Of a stretch of DNA of 64,000 nt, positions 37,159-50,007 are shown piece by piece. Origin of the DNA: Mesocentrotus franciscanus (Eukaryota; Echinodermata; Echinoidea; Camarodonta; Strongylocentrotidae); the NCBI GenBank assembly GCA_037976565.1, contig CP137683.1, forward strand, positions 10,454,473-10,518,472. The letters run 5' to 3'. How positions within the stretch are numbered: the stretch's first letter is position 1; each line of letters starts with the position of its first letter. Under the pieces are notes generated by a model. It saw nothing but the letters and a program-made list of their open reading frames with translations. It did not search any database and was not told the origin of the DNA. The translations under genes were made by a program, and so were the position numbers.

Positions 37159-37470
37159 TCAGCTCGTACTTTTTTTCTCCCCTCTTCTTGTGCTTTTTTC
37201 TCGGTAAACCTGGACGAATTTTGAAGGAGATAAATCAGCGAGCATCCGACCCCGGCCGCTTCCGTCGTACCACCACCTCGAGTTCCGAACCCTGATCATA
37301 TAGCACGATCGACGTAAGACACTCTTTCCCCTCGCTCCCTGGTCGCCTACGGCATCGAAGACGAAACCGATCACCAGACTGAGGGCGGAGAAGAGATTCC
37401 GTGACACCGTCCGTGAATGGGCAAAGCAAAACAACGCATAATATTCCGGGATCTTCGTTAAGCAATCGTG
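37159..37470. other. GC-rich, CpG-containing island with open frames
   Basis: This segment is clearly richer in G+C and CpG than its flanks. Two overlapping minus-strand frames of 91 and 76 codons run through it, but the products have no recognisable domain. It could be a first exon, a CpG-rich regulatory patch or repeat-derived. Confidence 0.3.
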
Positions 37471-38823
37471 TGTAAAATAACTCGCTAAACGTGCCCGTGA
37501 AATCTCGATTAAGATATGCCTAGAATGGAAAGGGTTTACCTGGCAGCCAATGAACTCTTAGTCGCACGTCGCTTAAACAACACTTAGGCCTACGAAATAA
37601 AATCCCCCCTTTTTTCCACCAAATAAAATGCTGTGTGACATTATGGCTTGGGCTATTTTGTATTCCCTTGATAAGTCGAAACTTAAGCTTGAGCTGTTTA
37701 ATGACTTGTTCAGTGGGGAAACTTAGTAATAAAGTGACACCAGTGCCCCGCAACGTAAAGATCGACTTACAATCAATCGTTACAAAAAAACGTAAAATCG
37801 TAAATCCAATATTGCTGCAATTAATCTTCCCAATCCATCTGTAACACAATCTTAATCATAAATTATTATTTACTGTAACGTTATGATTGATTCAAGGAGA
37901 TACAATTACTTTGAAGGAGATGAGATTAATATGTTGTTGTTGTGTGTACCATGTACCCTTTGAAATGGAATAAGCGGATTTAGTTTTTGACGTTTCGATT
38001 CGTGTTCTCTAACAACGTGACGTCGTCGGTGGAGGCGTTGGTGATCAGAGCTATTCTAGAAGATCATTACTTTCGAATATTTAGACCGTCTTGAAATTGA
38101 AAATATAATTTGACACTGAATGAATTCATACCCTATTACTTTTCTAATTGATGGTATTACTTAGATGACCCTCTCCCCCCCAAAAAAAAGTATATTTATA
38201 ATTAAATAAATAAACTAAAATAAGACAAATTATTGTAATAACTCCCTTTTTGGGCTTGGAGATTATTTCAACTCACTTTTCTCTGATATAAATCTTCCAC
38301 CGGCCTAGTCATCATCTAGTTGTGTAGGTTGATGTAAATTAGGTAAAAATCAAACGACAATGTACCCTATTAGCAGTAGCTGTCTAATGTTAATAATTGA
38401 GGGAAAAAATATCATATTATTGTCATTTCTCTGTGAATATTTATAACACCCCGCCAATCCAATTGCAAGTAGATTTCAAAGCATTTAATGACAAACAATT
38501 TAACAATGCAACCGTAGAGGCCAAATTCTATAAGATTGATCTGGGTTTAGTCAAGGCTTCATGAAAATATTATCTTTATTTTCTTTATTTTAAAACAATG
38601 ACATTAAAAGTTTTTTTTTCAAGATGAGAATATAGGTGTAAAAACGAAACTACAGATATACACAATTCATATGGTGAGATAAATTCCACTGCAAATGAAG
38701 CATGGTCATATCATTGAACATTATGTACAAGATATAATAATACACCGGAAATATTTGAAAGGATGCGGCAAAATGACACATATACTCCTTCCTCCCTAAC
38801 ACGGATGAGTGCCGTAGCTTGTG
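37471..38823. other. Non-coding sequence, no gene recognised
   Basis: It holds a CGAAACGTC motif (minus, 38034-37989) related to the one in the 33.5-kb element, and a C7-A8 homopolymer junction near 38175-38189. No exon is seen. Confidence 0.45.
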
Positions 38824-38827
38824 TTAA

Positions 38828-39346
38828 AGGTACTATGTCCCATTTGCAGCCAACATCAAATTCTGTAGAACTTTGCAGAAATTATGAATATGTGACGTAT
38901 GTCCTATCTTTGAAATTTAAACGTTAGCAGGGTCCTAGTATTCAAATTATGCAAGGAAACCCGTTCACTTTCTAGACTTCACTGTCAGACACTATTGAGT
39001 GACTGGCTGACCTCTTTTTTCTTTGGTAATAACATACATAAAATGAGCTGTAAAGGGTACATGAGCATTTGTCTACATCAATAACCGACTTCTTGTAATG
39101 GCCAAATTTAAACTGATTGAATCTTTGCGCAGCACAAAAACGTACGACCATTCGGTACAAGGGTCTGGAAATCAGACTATTTACTAAAATGATTGCAATC
39201 GCTAAAGTCGATTCGACAACTAACTAACTAAAAGACATTTTTACAGCCCTTTCGTTCTGAGGGAAGTTCTAAATTAGTAGTATCTTTCAAATGCCGGTGG
39301 AATTTAACCTTTTCATTTGTTGGTCTGCAAATGGGACATAGTACTT
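38828..39346. mobile_element. 519-bp TTAA-flanked inverted-repeat element (piggyBac-type MITE)
   Basis: The terminal inverted repeat is AGGTACTATGTCCCATTTGC plus two more bases, 21 of 22 identical between ends. TTAA lies directly outside both ends (38824-38827 and 39347-39350), the target site of the piggyBac superfamily. There is no transposase, so it is non-autonomous. The high TIR identity suggests moderate age. Confidence 0.85.
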
Positions 39347-39350
39347 TTAA

Positions 39351-42322
39351 GCAAGGATAGTTTCGAGTTTTGTTTCCGTATCAAACCCACATCTAGCTCT
39401 TCTATATTCATATTTTATTTCCAGAAAGATTGTATAAAAAGATAACAATTGTACAAAAAGTATAGAATGAAAAGTCATTAGCAAATAGCTACATGTAAAT
39501 AGGTAACAATGAAGAGTAAAAGCTTTGTTTTTACGCTCTATTTACTATCTCCCTTTGAAAACCTCATCCTGTACTGGGGCTCCCTTTAAAAAATGTTGAT
39601 GCTTTTATTTCATATCACCTCATGTGTGCACTATTTACGAACTTTGTTCTATTTATTGTTCTTTAAAGCGAATCTACATATTAAATTCCACCTTTCGGGT
39701 TTCGCAAAAAATGTCAAAATCATTTTTGTGAGAATCAATTGTACTTGCGTATTTTACATCGTTGAATGACTTTGTTTTATATAGAACACTGTCTAATATA
39801 TAATCACTTATCCAACCTCTCACAACTTACTGCTAGCAAAAGAATGCATAATTCATATATTTGCAGTTTACTTAACAAAGCAAACCGACATTTATGCAAT
39901 GATCTCTGTTCATTGACAGGATATCAAATTGATCAGTGACGGAGACAAACCCTGATTTATTTTGATTTGGGAATTCAGGATGCCAGGCCAGTTACTCCTC
40001 TCTTTCATCAAGAAGAAGAGCCGCTGCACATACGTAACTCTGGAACAAAATGAATCGATGAAGTCTGCGAAAGCGTCAATGAAAGGTAATCAAACGGTCC
40101 CTGGAAAATTCCAGGTTTCCGTTGAACGCCACGAATTATGTATTATACACATTACACGTTATACACCTTGTTCTGTTTTTTTCATGAAAAATTTGTTTGA
40201 GCGTAATTAATAGTCTACCATTTCGAAAGATTTCAGTTTTTCCTTTGTTCGTGGGTGTCAACCAAAATTAAAAGGTCAAAGTCTGTAGCAATGATTAAAA
40301 TCCTTTTTTTATTAAAAAATAGGAGAAACGAAATATAGATATTGCCACTTCGCCCACATGTATTATCCGCACTCACGTATTCGCGCACGCACATTCACGC
40401 GCGCACACACGTGCACAAGTTGTGAAATAGTTATAACGAGTTTATCAAATCTAGTGATTTTGTTTATGACGTGAAGATAAAGACATGATTGCTTGGCCCA
40501 TACAAGGTACAACATTAACTCCATTGAATACCCCCAATCTATATGAGACGTAAACAAGTTGATCGGCTTATCGGATTTGTAGACTATAAAGCCCTCATTT
40601 CCTGTTGATTGATTTTCTTTCCTCTTCCCATTTTCCTGTAACTTCTTTCAAACTAACTCATCATCGTCATACCCACGTCTGTAAATGTCAATATAACTGA
40701 CGCGACGTACGCCCCCATTAAACTCTGATGTTAAGAAATGAGTCTCGCCATTATCTCGTTAAGGAACATCCTCATAGAACACAATCGCATGTGGTTTCGA
40801 AAAGCCAAGGTCACTTCAGTTGCCTTGCCCATCACAAATTGAAATATAAAACATTACAATGGCGTATTACGTATTGCGACCTTTATTATTATAGGGTTTT
40901 CGAGTGAGTTGGTTTCTCTAAAGTCTTTGCTATCGTGTTATAGACTGTACATGAAGATCCAGCCCAGGTATGGATTGTAAACACTCACTGCGCAGAGAGG
41001 TCTGGCAAGTCAAAGTAGTAATAAACAGGAGGGGAAATGTGTTTGTACACCACTCTGTAACACAAAAGGAGGAATTGGTAAAAACTGATGTGTTTCTGTG
41101 GGAACCGTCGCCAGAGCCAGTGTCATCAGACCCACATATTAATTCCCTATTTTTGAAAGTGATTGGTGTCCTTAATCAGTTCAGAACTGCAGGAAAAATC
41201 AACGTGATTCAAAACATAATGAAAGGGCTGTAAAGCTATCAACAGCTGCTTAGATGGGGCACAGGGGACTCGTGACCCCCGCCCCCGCCCTTTCCACCCA
41301 TTCAAGTGCCTTACAATAGGAAGAGAGAAAGAGAAAGCGAGAGAGGAAAAGGAAAGAGGGGAAAGAGAATGTGACAAAGTGAACGGCACAACCTCCTCCC
41401 ATACCACATCCCATTAAACACTGGCGTAGTTGATTCCCATATTTTCACCATCCAAGTATCCAAGACCACTGCTTCCCCCACCCCTGATACCGATGCTTCC
41501 TTACTATCTTGGCACAATCTACGTCCCTAGCTGTCAAGGTCGTTGCCTCGTGTACTGACTGTGACCTTTTCCCCAAATCCCATTGTTTAATCTCATTTCA
41601 ACGTCTAAACTGCCAATCTTGTTTGAAAGAGTAAAAGAGTGCAAAGAACCCCTTTTTTCGGAATGCGTTAAAGATGCAAGTAAACCCAAAGATTATAAGC
41701 GCACAAAGATCAAGAAATATATGTAAATAAAGTCATGATATTCATGGTTTTACATATTTCGCCAACGCCTCTCAGTTTAATATCGAAACTACAGTAGTCA
41801 CCCTCGGATGGTAACACCAGGAATTAAAGATAATTCAACGATTACGAGTGACACATGTTATTTTGCAAGTATGAATTGATAAATTGAAATTAAGTTCAAG
41901 AAATAAGCCCCACATATACAAAAAAAAACCTGCAATGAGTAAACTGCAACAATCAATAGAAATGTGTAGACGTATGTACTTATTTCTTCCATCAGTTTTA
42001 TATTCTGTAGTTAGGAAACTGCTATAAATCATGTGAAATTATTCGGTCAAGGGGTTTATAGGCAAGCTTACTCAGCTTTTTTCTTGTCAAAATAAATAAG
42101 TAAAGTATAGCTCGACAAGGTGTTGAAGGTGATGTCGTTATTCAAAAGAGAAATTGATAATGCCAAATAACATGCAATCAGAGTCAGAGTCAGGGAAAAC
42201 ATTGATAAATTCGACGAGATATTGCCTCCCGTCTTGCATGTGATGCCACGTTTGCTGCGGCGACATTTTCCTCCAGGCTTTTTTTTTCATCAAATAATTA
42301 ACCCCGTTTGACTAGTTAAGTT
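39351..42322. other. Intergenic sequence, no gene recognised
   Basis: An ACGC/CACA-rich stretch lies near 40380-40415 and a GA-rich run near 41320-41370. The 87-codon frame at 40970-41233 begins at an ATG but has no domain or exon-like flanks. Nothing else is identified. Confidence 0.5.
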
Positions 42323-42352
42323 TTAGGTTTAGATTTAGGATTAGGGTTAGGG
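42323..42352 (+). repeat. Interstitial telomere-like repeat, TTAGGG strand
   Basis: TTAGG, TTTAG and TTAGGGTTAGGG form a degenerate run of metazoan telomere units, with two perfect TTAGGG copies at its right end. Confidence 0.7.
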
Positions 42353-42900
42353 CTATGTATAGCCGTTGGTCCAGGGTGTGGTAGGCAAAGACCAAGGGTT
42401 GAAGTCAGGAATTCAGTCAGTGTAGTGAGCAGTTTTCGTCAAAGCAAGTGTGGTAGAACCCGTCCTGAAAATGTTTCATAGCGCAAGAGTTACAGTTTTA
42501 TCATGCAAATACATTAACTACCCAGGCTAGACTCCAATACTTCCTTTATATAGTACATGTATGTTCTTTTGTCGTTATATCACCCGACCATGAGGCTTCT
42601 CAAGGGTGCCGATGTCATTTGATATATTTTTTTTTTTTGCAAATTAGATTTTCTATAATTACGAAGGAGATTGTCGTATGCGATTTTATTTATGCTGAGG
42701 AAAATTAGTGGTAAGTAATATGTATGAACAGACTTAACATTAATCATTTTCTGTTGGAGTTCATGAAGCATGTAAGATTTTGGGATTTAAAGCTACATTT
42801 TTAAAATTGAACTCATTAATACTGATCTGCAATCTCATAAGACGTCTACCACCAGGATATATATAATCCTTTGCGTGATGTGAATTTAACTAGAAATCTT
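42353..42900. other. Non-coding sequence, no gene recognised
   Basis: AT-rich sequence without recognised features. Confidence 0.5.
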
Positions 42901-43240
42901 AAAGGGCAATCCAACCCTTGTATGAAGAGCACATGGATAACATAACAAGAATGGCGAAAATTTGAAATAAATTGGATCAATACTATAAAGATAGTTATTG
43001 ATATAAAAGGCAATCCAGCCCTTCTATGAAAGCACATACTTAGATAACATAACAAAAATGGCGAAAGTTTGAAATAAATCGGATAAATACTAAGATAGTC
43101 ATTAATGTTTGGAATATGAGATCACTAAGTATTTGCGAATCTCAAATTGATAGTTTGGTCAGTGGTTTGTGACGTAGTCGCGGATAACTCTCCCGTTTGT
43201 TGTGTACAAAATATCATTAATTTATGTTTTTCTCCTTCTC
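42901..43240 (+). mobile_element. Fragment of a TTAA-type element with a ~105-bp internal duplication
   Basis: It begins TTAAAGGGCAATCCAACCC (from 42899), the terminal style of the TTAA elements in this window. A ~105-bp block is then repeated, with starts at about 42902 and 43007. The repeated block contains CATAACAAAAATGGCGAAA and AAATCGGATAAATAC. Later it has GGTTTGTGACGTAGTC, recalling the arm of the 768-bp element. No matching right end is found. Confidence 0.5.
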
Positions 43241-44834
43241 CCTTGGGGCACTACTCAAAACATATTATGGATAGCATAGTATTAAAGGTCCGCTAGATAG
43301 AATAGACCCTCCTGAGAAACAGTTTTTTGTTTTTGTTGAAATTGTAGTCATTGTTTTGTGTTTGGAACAAATAGGAAAGTTGTCCGCCACATCAACACCG
43401 AGATATTACCGATGTATCTAATTTGAAAAACCCATCAGCATACCTGTAGTGAGTACAACTTTTAAAAAACATAAATTTCTCATTTCATTTTTTGTCCAAT
43501 TTCGTTCAAACATTCACCAATCTACTTTTCTCATTTTTCTGCTTACTTCTATAGAGTTTAATGCATGTCAGTTTTCATTCTCTTTTGCCTATATTATACA
43601 AGGTTCATCAAAATCAATTCACCCTCGTGTACTTCTCCGAGTCTCATCACTGGAACTATCCATAGTGAAAGATCATGCAAGTTTATTATTTGAACACAGT
43701 CATCATCTTCGAGTTTCAACGACAGTATCGTCCATCTGGCGCAGATGAATGAATCACAACTCGTCCGCTTCTTTGAGCATCTTCTTTGGCAATTTTTTTC
43801 TCTCCGCGATCTTTTTTCTCACCGCTTCCGGGCGTCATCGGAGCAATTCAATCGGGAGAGCGTCGCCGACGTATGAAAGACTCTGTCTGTCGTGCATGGT
43901 AAGCTAATTGACGTGTATTCCACAACTTTCACACGACACGAATGCACACTATACTCATCCGGTTTTACATGAGTGACACATGCGGACGGCATCCATTTTT
44001 TAATTTATTGATTTCGTACTCTCGATAAGATAAAAAGAGTACGTAACTGAAATCACAAATTCAACTAACCTTTAATAGAATACACGATCGAATTCGATTT
44101 GCCGGTTCATTTTGCCGGATGGAATTATTTTCCTTCCGTTTAAAGGTGGCTTATTGCATTCGTTCTGACACCTTTTTGAATGTATAATAGGTATGTTACC
44201 AAACCTTTAAGTTATCCGAATTCCCTATACGTGACAATAATTTCGGCTCCCATGGAACAAAGCGGTCCTAGAAAAATAATTTGTGGGCTGAGAGAGGGGG
44301 GCTTCGGAATTCTTGCATCTATGTTCTACATGTGCCTCGCAAAACTCTGGAAGGCATGACAATTTTTGTTGAAGATCCAACTTGTTATCAAGCAATATAC
44401 GTCAGTGCTATTCAAATAGGTAGGCCAATATATGATAAAAATGGAATATTCTCAGAGTCCTAGCATATTTACTTAACAATGGGGCATGAAAATGCACAAT
44501 GGTAGCCTTTTAAGAAATGTAATAGGGGGAAGCGAAATCAATCCTTAATGTGAGCCAACACTGGGAGATTTTGAGTTTTATATGCAAAAAATGAAAAAAA
44601 TATTACCACGGTTATGCATGCGCACACAGATACGCATGATAATAATGAATATGTAAAGTAGAAACGCTACACTATGCTATTTTTTTTTTTTTTTTTTTGG
44701 GGGGGGGTTGCATTTATCGTCCTCATCTGAGCTCTGCAAATGTTGCTAAATTCTGCGATCCTTTCCTCCATCATTATATCGAGCCGCTTTTGTTCTTTCT
44801 GAAGCAAATTCCTTAAGCGTCTGCTCGTAATACG
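43241..44834. other. Non-coding sequence with a weak exon candidate
   Basis: At 43740-43910 the sequence is GC-richer and ends with TGCATG|GTAAGC, a good splice-donor context. A possible start ATG lies near 43874, so a short first exon is conceivable but unsupported. A T19-G9 homopolymer junction is at 44680-44707. No other gene is seen. Confidence 0.3.
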
Positions 44835-44838
44835 TTAA

Positions 44839-45606
44839 AGGGCAAGTCCACTCCAAAAATAACTTACTTTCAATAAAAGCAGAAAAAATCAGACAAACCA
44901 ATAAAAAAAAGTTTGAGCAAAATCGGATAACTAATAAGAAAGTTATGAATTTTTGAAAAAGTATGTAAAACTATGGAACAATGAGAATCACGACACAAAT
45001 TGCCAAGATGGTTATCAGTTTGTGACGTCATGTCCTCACAACTTATCAATTGCTTTATATAGTTTAATCCCATTAATTTCCTTTTATCCCCAAAACTTGA
45101 TTTCCCTATGCCTTTGCCCAGGTTATATGATTTGTATCATATTGCGTGCATGACATTTCCCAAAACTTTTATGAATTTTGAAGAATTGATACTATTTTCT
45201 GATTATTGTATTTCATAATTATTGATTTTTATATAAATAGTTTATCAAAATTCAAATTTGTTCATGATTTAAATGGACAAAAATTACTCTTTATTTGTGC
45301 ATCCACTCAAAATATTATTACTAACAATCTAACTTGGATGCTGGTGTGAAGAAATAAGATTCTTATGGTGAAAATAGGAAATTTATATTATCAATATAAA
45401 GAAAATAATTAGTGGATAGTGAGGACCATACGTCACAGACTCATGAGTGAGTTGCCAATTTGTGTAGTGATTTTCAAAGTTTTTCATGTCCTTAAAAATT
45501 CATTATTCTTATTAGTTATCCGATTTTGCTCAAACTTTTTTTGATTGGTTTGTCTGATTTTTCTGGTTCTATTGAAAGTAAGTTATTTTTGGAGTGGACT
45601 TGGGCT
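44839..45606. mobile_element. 768-bp TTAA-flanked element with ~190-bp inverted arms
   Basis: Left and right arms (44839-45039 and 45418-45606) are inverted repeats. The outer ~120 bp are nearly identical, starting AGGGCAAGTCCACTCC on the left and AGCCCAAGTCCACTCC on the right. Both ends abut TTAA (44835-44838, 45607-45610). Inner arm parts share GTGACGT and GTCCTCAC. There is no transposase. It is a non-autonomous piggyBac-type element, and its transcript would fold into a long hairpin. Confidence 0.9.
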
Positions 45607-45610
45607 TTAA

Positions 45611-46184
45611 GTGTATGGCAGATGGCAATATTGATACATTTAATGTTATCGAAAACAGTACATGCCAACATGGCAAATTTTATGATGCAGTTTGAATATG
45701 TAAACTCAAGTCTTACGAGGAGCGGGGCGTAACAAAATTAGATAAAGATTAGAAACCTTGTTTTTTATCTTAATGATAATTTGTGGAAATTCTATGCTTT
45801 TTAAGGAATGTTATTATATAAGACACTCATAAACGGTGGATATTGAAAGAGATTTAAAATATAGCGTGATGGCTTTCCTTTATGGCGATAATGGGTTATG
45901 TGTTTGGGAACAAAATACATTCAGAAAATAAAATATATCAGAAAAGATGACAGAAAAGAGGTATACGCCAGGTATACGCCAAAAGGTAGATGTAAAGTGT
46001 GAAGGAAAACATAAAAGCTCCGGCTGAACAGTACGGATATGATTACAAAATTGATGTTTTTGAAAGATTCAATAATGTGGGGAAATTTACTACACATTAT
46101 CAAACTGTAGATACTGTATTAAAATCAAATGTACGTGGCAGAACACAACCCCCCTCTCTCCCTCTCTCTCTCCTCAGTCGTATC
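45611..46184. other. Non-coding sequence, no gene recognised
   Basis: AT-rich sequence leading into a CT-rich run at 46150-46175. No feature is identified. Confidence 0.5.
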
Positions 46185-46291
46185 AGGACAATTACCCCCA
46201 AGCACAACCACCCCGAGGACAACTATCCCTGAAAGATTACCCCGTGGGCAATTACCCCACCCTGAAACCCCCCCGGAAAATTACCCCTGTT
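46185..46291. repeat. Short minisatellite, GGACAATTACCCC-like units
   Basis: About six degenerate units of 14-17 bp, each with AATTACCCC or a close variant, are bounded by C-rich spacers. They adjoin the GC-palindrome element that follows and may be part of it. Confidence 0.65.
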
Positions 46292-46319
46292 CATTAAAAG
46301 AGGAAGTCGACCCTGATAA

Positions 46320-46862
46320 CAAGTTAGGGCCCTGGTAGGGTCCAGGGGGCGGAGCCCCCGGAAGCTCAGGGAAAAATCATGCCATTTCAGCAAAACCACT
46401 GGTATCGAATTAGAAATAAAGCATATATATGAATTTTATTGGAGGGGGGAACTGCCCAAGCCCCATCAGTACGCCAGCACGAGGAAGCATAGTGAACGAG
46501 AGGGGTGAAGGTGACGAAAGTGACTATCCCTCACAGTTTTTTAAAGTTTTGTTGTATTAAAAAACTATAGTATAAAAACAAGCAATATACTTTTTTAACA
46601 TTTCACTTTAATTTCTACAATATCTACTTGTACATTTTGAAGGATATTATGCGAGGGAGCGTAGCTCCCGAGTGAGAAGATTTTTGCATTTTTATTTGTC
46701 TAAACGCTGCACTCTTGGGCCCTCCAGAGCCTAAAAGTGTGTTGCAGTCTTCAGTCAGTATTTGCTATACATTTTTTTGCAGCTTTTCAAATTTTCAGGG
46801 GGGATGATCCCCTAAAAATCGAGGGGGACGTGTCCCCCGTCCCCCCGGGATCGCCGCCCCTG
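46320..46862 (-). mobile_element. Unclassified repeat with GC-rich mini-palindromes, possible hAT terminus
   Basis: Four short GC stems with 1-3-nt loops occur: 46345-46359, 46655-46669, 46800-46812 and 46823-46838. Between them the sequence is AT-rich. The right edge, read on the minus strand, is CAGGGGCGGCGATCC (46862-46848), which resembles a hAT terminus of the CAGGGGCGG type. No matching opposite end or transposase is found. Confidence 0.4.
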
Positions 46863-49374
46863 CCATGCTACCTCGTGTTTATTCTCAATGTTTGTAGGTA
46901 AGTCCCTGGAGATGAAATGCGATCGAGGGGAGAATGTTGTGACGAGAGGAGAATGACTACATGATGATAGGCAATCTGAATCTAATGCGATCACAAAGTG
47001 CGAAAGGACCCCTCTCTCTCCTTTTGTTTATTCTCACGATACTCCTTTCCGAGCTGACCTTGAACGTGATCATGACGATGTTTGCCTCAAAATCCACTCA
47101 CCTTACTCTTCAAGGTTTTCATATCTTAAGAGTTCTCGTACACTCGACAAGGACTCTCAGCATGTTGAAGTTTAAATCATAAATTTCAAATTTTAACTTT
47201 TAAATTTTAAGTACAAATTTTAGATTTGGAACTTAGGAATTCGGAAGTTTTAATTATAAATAATAATAATTAATTTTAATTTTACGTTTATTTGAACCAA
47301 GAAGTAGGAAACGGAATGTTTGCAAAGCCATTTTCTCTATCCTGTCAGATCATTTATCAGTACTGGAGTGCAATAACTGGGTATCCCATGATGAGCTATA
47401 ACTTTCTTTCAGTTTCAGTATTTTATTATTTGACATAAATTAGTAAAGATAAATCACCATGTGAAAATGATTGATGTCTCAACCCTTCCTAGTTTTACTT
47501 TTTATCATTCACGCTAATTGATTGTAATCAAAGACCGTTCTCTATGCATGTATGTATACACACTTTTTATATAAAACTAATTGTTGTTTTTAAATCAAAT
47601 TTCATGCTCTCTGTGCGTTGTTATATGCAATAATTGACAACTTTTAGAGCTTTTCTTTATATTTAGTTTTAAAAAAATAATATGTATATATATATTTTCA
47701 TGAAGGAATTGCAATGAAATGAGTGCTTACAATAGACGTTTAGTTAAAGTACAAGTACCTTTGTTTCCATAAAATGAGACCCTTCCTATACATGTACTTC
47801 ATGGGTTTTTGTTCTCCTCAAATGTATAGCAATAGTTAAAATTACCCCCTTTACTAATGCCAGTTCCAATGCCGAAGGAAAATGACTCATCTACCAGATA
47901 TCGTTTCGAGTCCTTCATTGGTGAAACTCCTTATAATTTGATGGGTATTAATACAATTCCGGACAATGACACATGATATTGACCTAATAGATATTGCCTG
48001 TCATGTCTACGTAGTTAAAATGCGATTGACATTCTCTTCCCGAATCGAAAATTGTCTCCAACAAAGATATTACAAATTTCACTTTTAAATTCGATTAAGA
48101 AAAATTGCCAGTAATTTTCGCAACGAAATAAAATCATGAATTTCCTTTGCAATCCCTTAAATGTGCCTCATTATGAATTTGTCATCAAATTAGATTTCAT
48201 TTCAAGAAGGATATTGATATTAAAGTTTATATCACGGTGGACATCATGAGCGCATTTAAGGACGCTATAACGTATTTAATAAACATATGGAATCATCCTT
48301 AGCTAACTGCAATTTTATTTCTCAACATTCTCATAATAATTTATAAAACAGATAAATACATAATTATAAACGATTGTTACTGACTGCGTACAAATCTTAA
48401 TAAAAGAAATCAAATTTTTTGGCATATACAAGGAATTTTTATCATGAAGAATAATTATTGCTAACCTGAAAGTATAAATCGAGTTTATTTTTAAAGTTCA
48501 CTCGATATAATTTGGTGACTACGAACAAATTTTTCGTCCTTTTTAAGTCTCAGAGCAGACGTAAAAATATGAAGGTTTTGATATTTCGCACGGATCGTAC
48601 AAAGATTTATCAAGTACTGATATTTATTTAATAAAATTAACTAATAATCATATTTACAATTATTTAATGCAGCTACTATATAGAATCCTTTTGGAGGGGA
48701 AAGATGTTCATAACTCAACAGTACATTATATAAATGTTACATGTCATCAACAATTTGTGTACGTTAAAACCGAAGTTGTGCATGTGCTCCAATCAGTTCA
48801 TCATTGCCATGTGATATTATGTTAGTCTTTTTAATCTGAAACTTGCATGGATCGGACAGGAGATCTGGAGTGGAAAAAATAGTACAGGAAAGTCGGTAAG
48901 TGAACCTAAAGAAGAACAACCTGGTAGGGCATTCGCTCGAGGGCGCAGATTTTTTTTCTTTACTTCGGCGGCGGTTTGGACAGTATCTTCGCGCGTCACG
49001 AAAAGCCGCCATATGATGTTACAATTCGAGGACTTTTCACACTGGTCATAGTATACGCTAAGTGAAAGTGAAGGGTCTCGTAGTAAGCTGTTTGCAACAA
49101 CAGGAAACCTGGCAGCTATTCTTATGGGCTCTCAAACAAACGAAGGAAAGAAAGTCAAATTGGGCTCAGTTTGTTCGTGCGTGTGAGGTCGGCACTCTGT
49201 TCTAAAAGCCTTTTTTCCACCTCATGACCAATAAAGCATTGCACTAATTATCATTACATTGTACTTTGCTATACATCACCAGCAGAAACAGTACAGTAAA
49301 GTTACTACTATCATAATCATAAACATTTTAAACATTATTTTCATGGTGATAGTTACATAATTTAAAAGGTGCAT
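46863..49374. other. Intergenic sequence, no gene recognised
   Basis: It includes an A/T-only stretch near 47165-47290. Overlapping minus frames of 82 and 60 codons at 48764-49012 have no domain. Nothing else is seen. Confidence 0.5.
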
Positions 49375-49641
49375 TCGCAGTAGTAGTAGTAGTAGTAATA
49401 GTGGTAGTAGTAATAGTAGTAATAGTAGTAGTTATAGTATCAGTAGCAGTATTATTATTATTAGTAGTAGTAGACATAGTATTAATAGTGGCAGTAGTAG
49501 TAGTAGTAGTATTAATAATAGTAGTAGTAATAGTAGCACTAATAGTAGTAGTAGTAGTAGCAGTAGTAGTAGACATAGTATTAATAGTGGCAGTAGTAGT
49601 AGTAGTAGTATTAATAATAGTAGTAGTAATAGTAGCACTAA

Positions 49642-49674
<33 letters not shown>

Positions 49675-49749
49675 CAGTGGTAGTGATATAGTGGTAGTAG
49701 TATTCATATAAGTAGTAATAGTAGTAGTAATAGTAGTAGTAATAGTAGC

Positions 49750-49808
<59 letters not shown>

Positions 49809-49930
49809 AAGTAGTAGTAGTGGTAGTAGTAGTCATATTAGTAGTAATAGTAGTTGTAATAGTAGTAGTAGTAGTAGTAGTAGTAATATAGTGGTAGTAG
49901 TAGTCATATTAGTAGTAATAGTAGTTGTAA

Positions 49931-50007
<77 letters not shown>

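Noticed and set aside
37159..37465. Two overlapping minus-strand frames in a GC-rich island
   Set aside because: Neither product resembles a family. Overlapping open frames are expected in GC-rich DNA where stops are rare.
44870..45073. 67-codon minus frame resembling the plus frame at 45526-45732
   Set aside because: The resemblance arises because both lie in the inverted arms of the same TTAA element.
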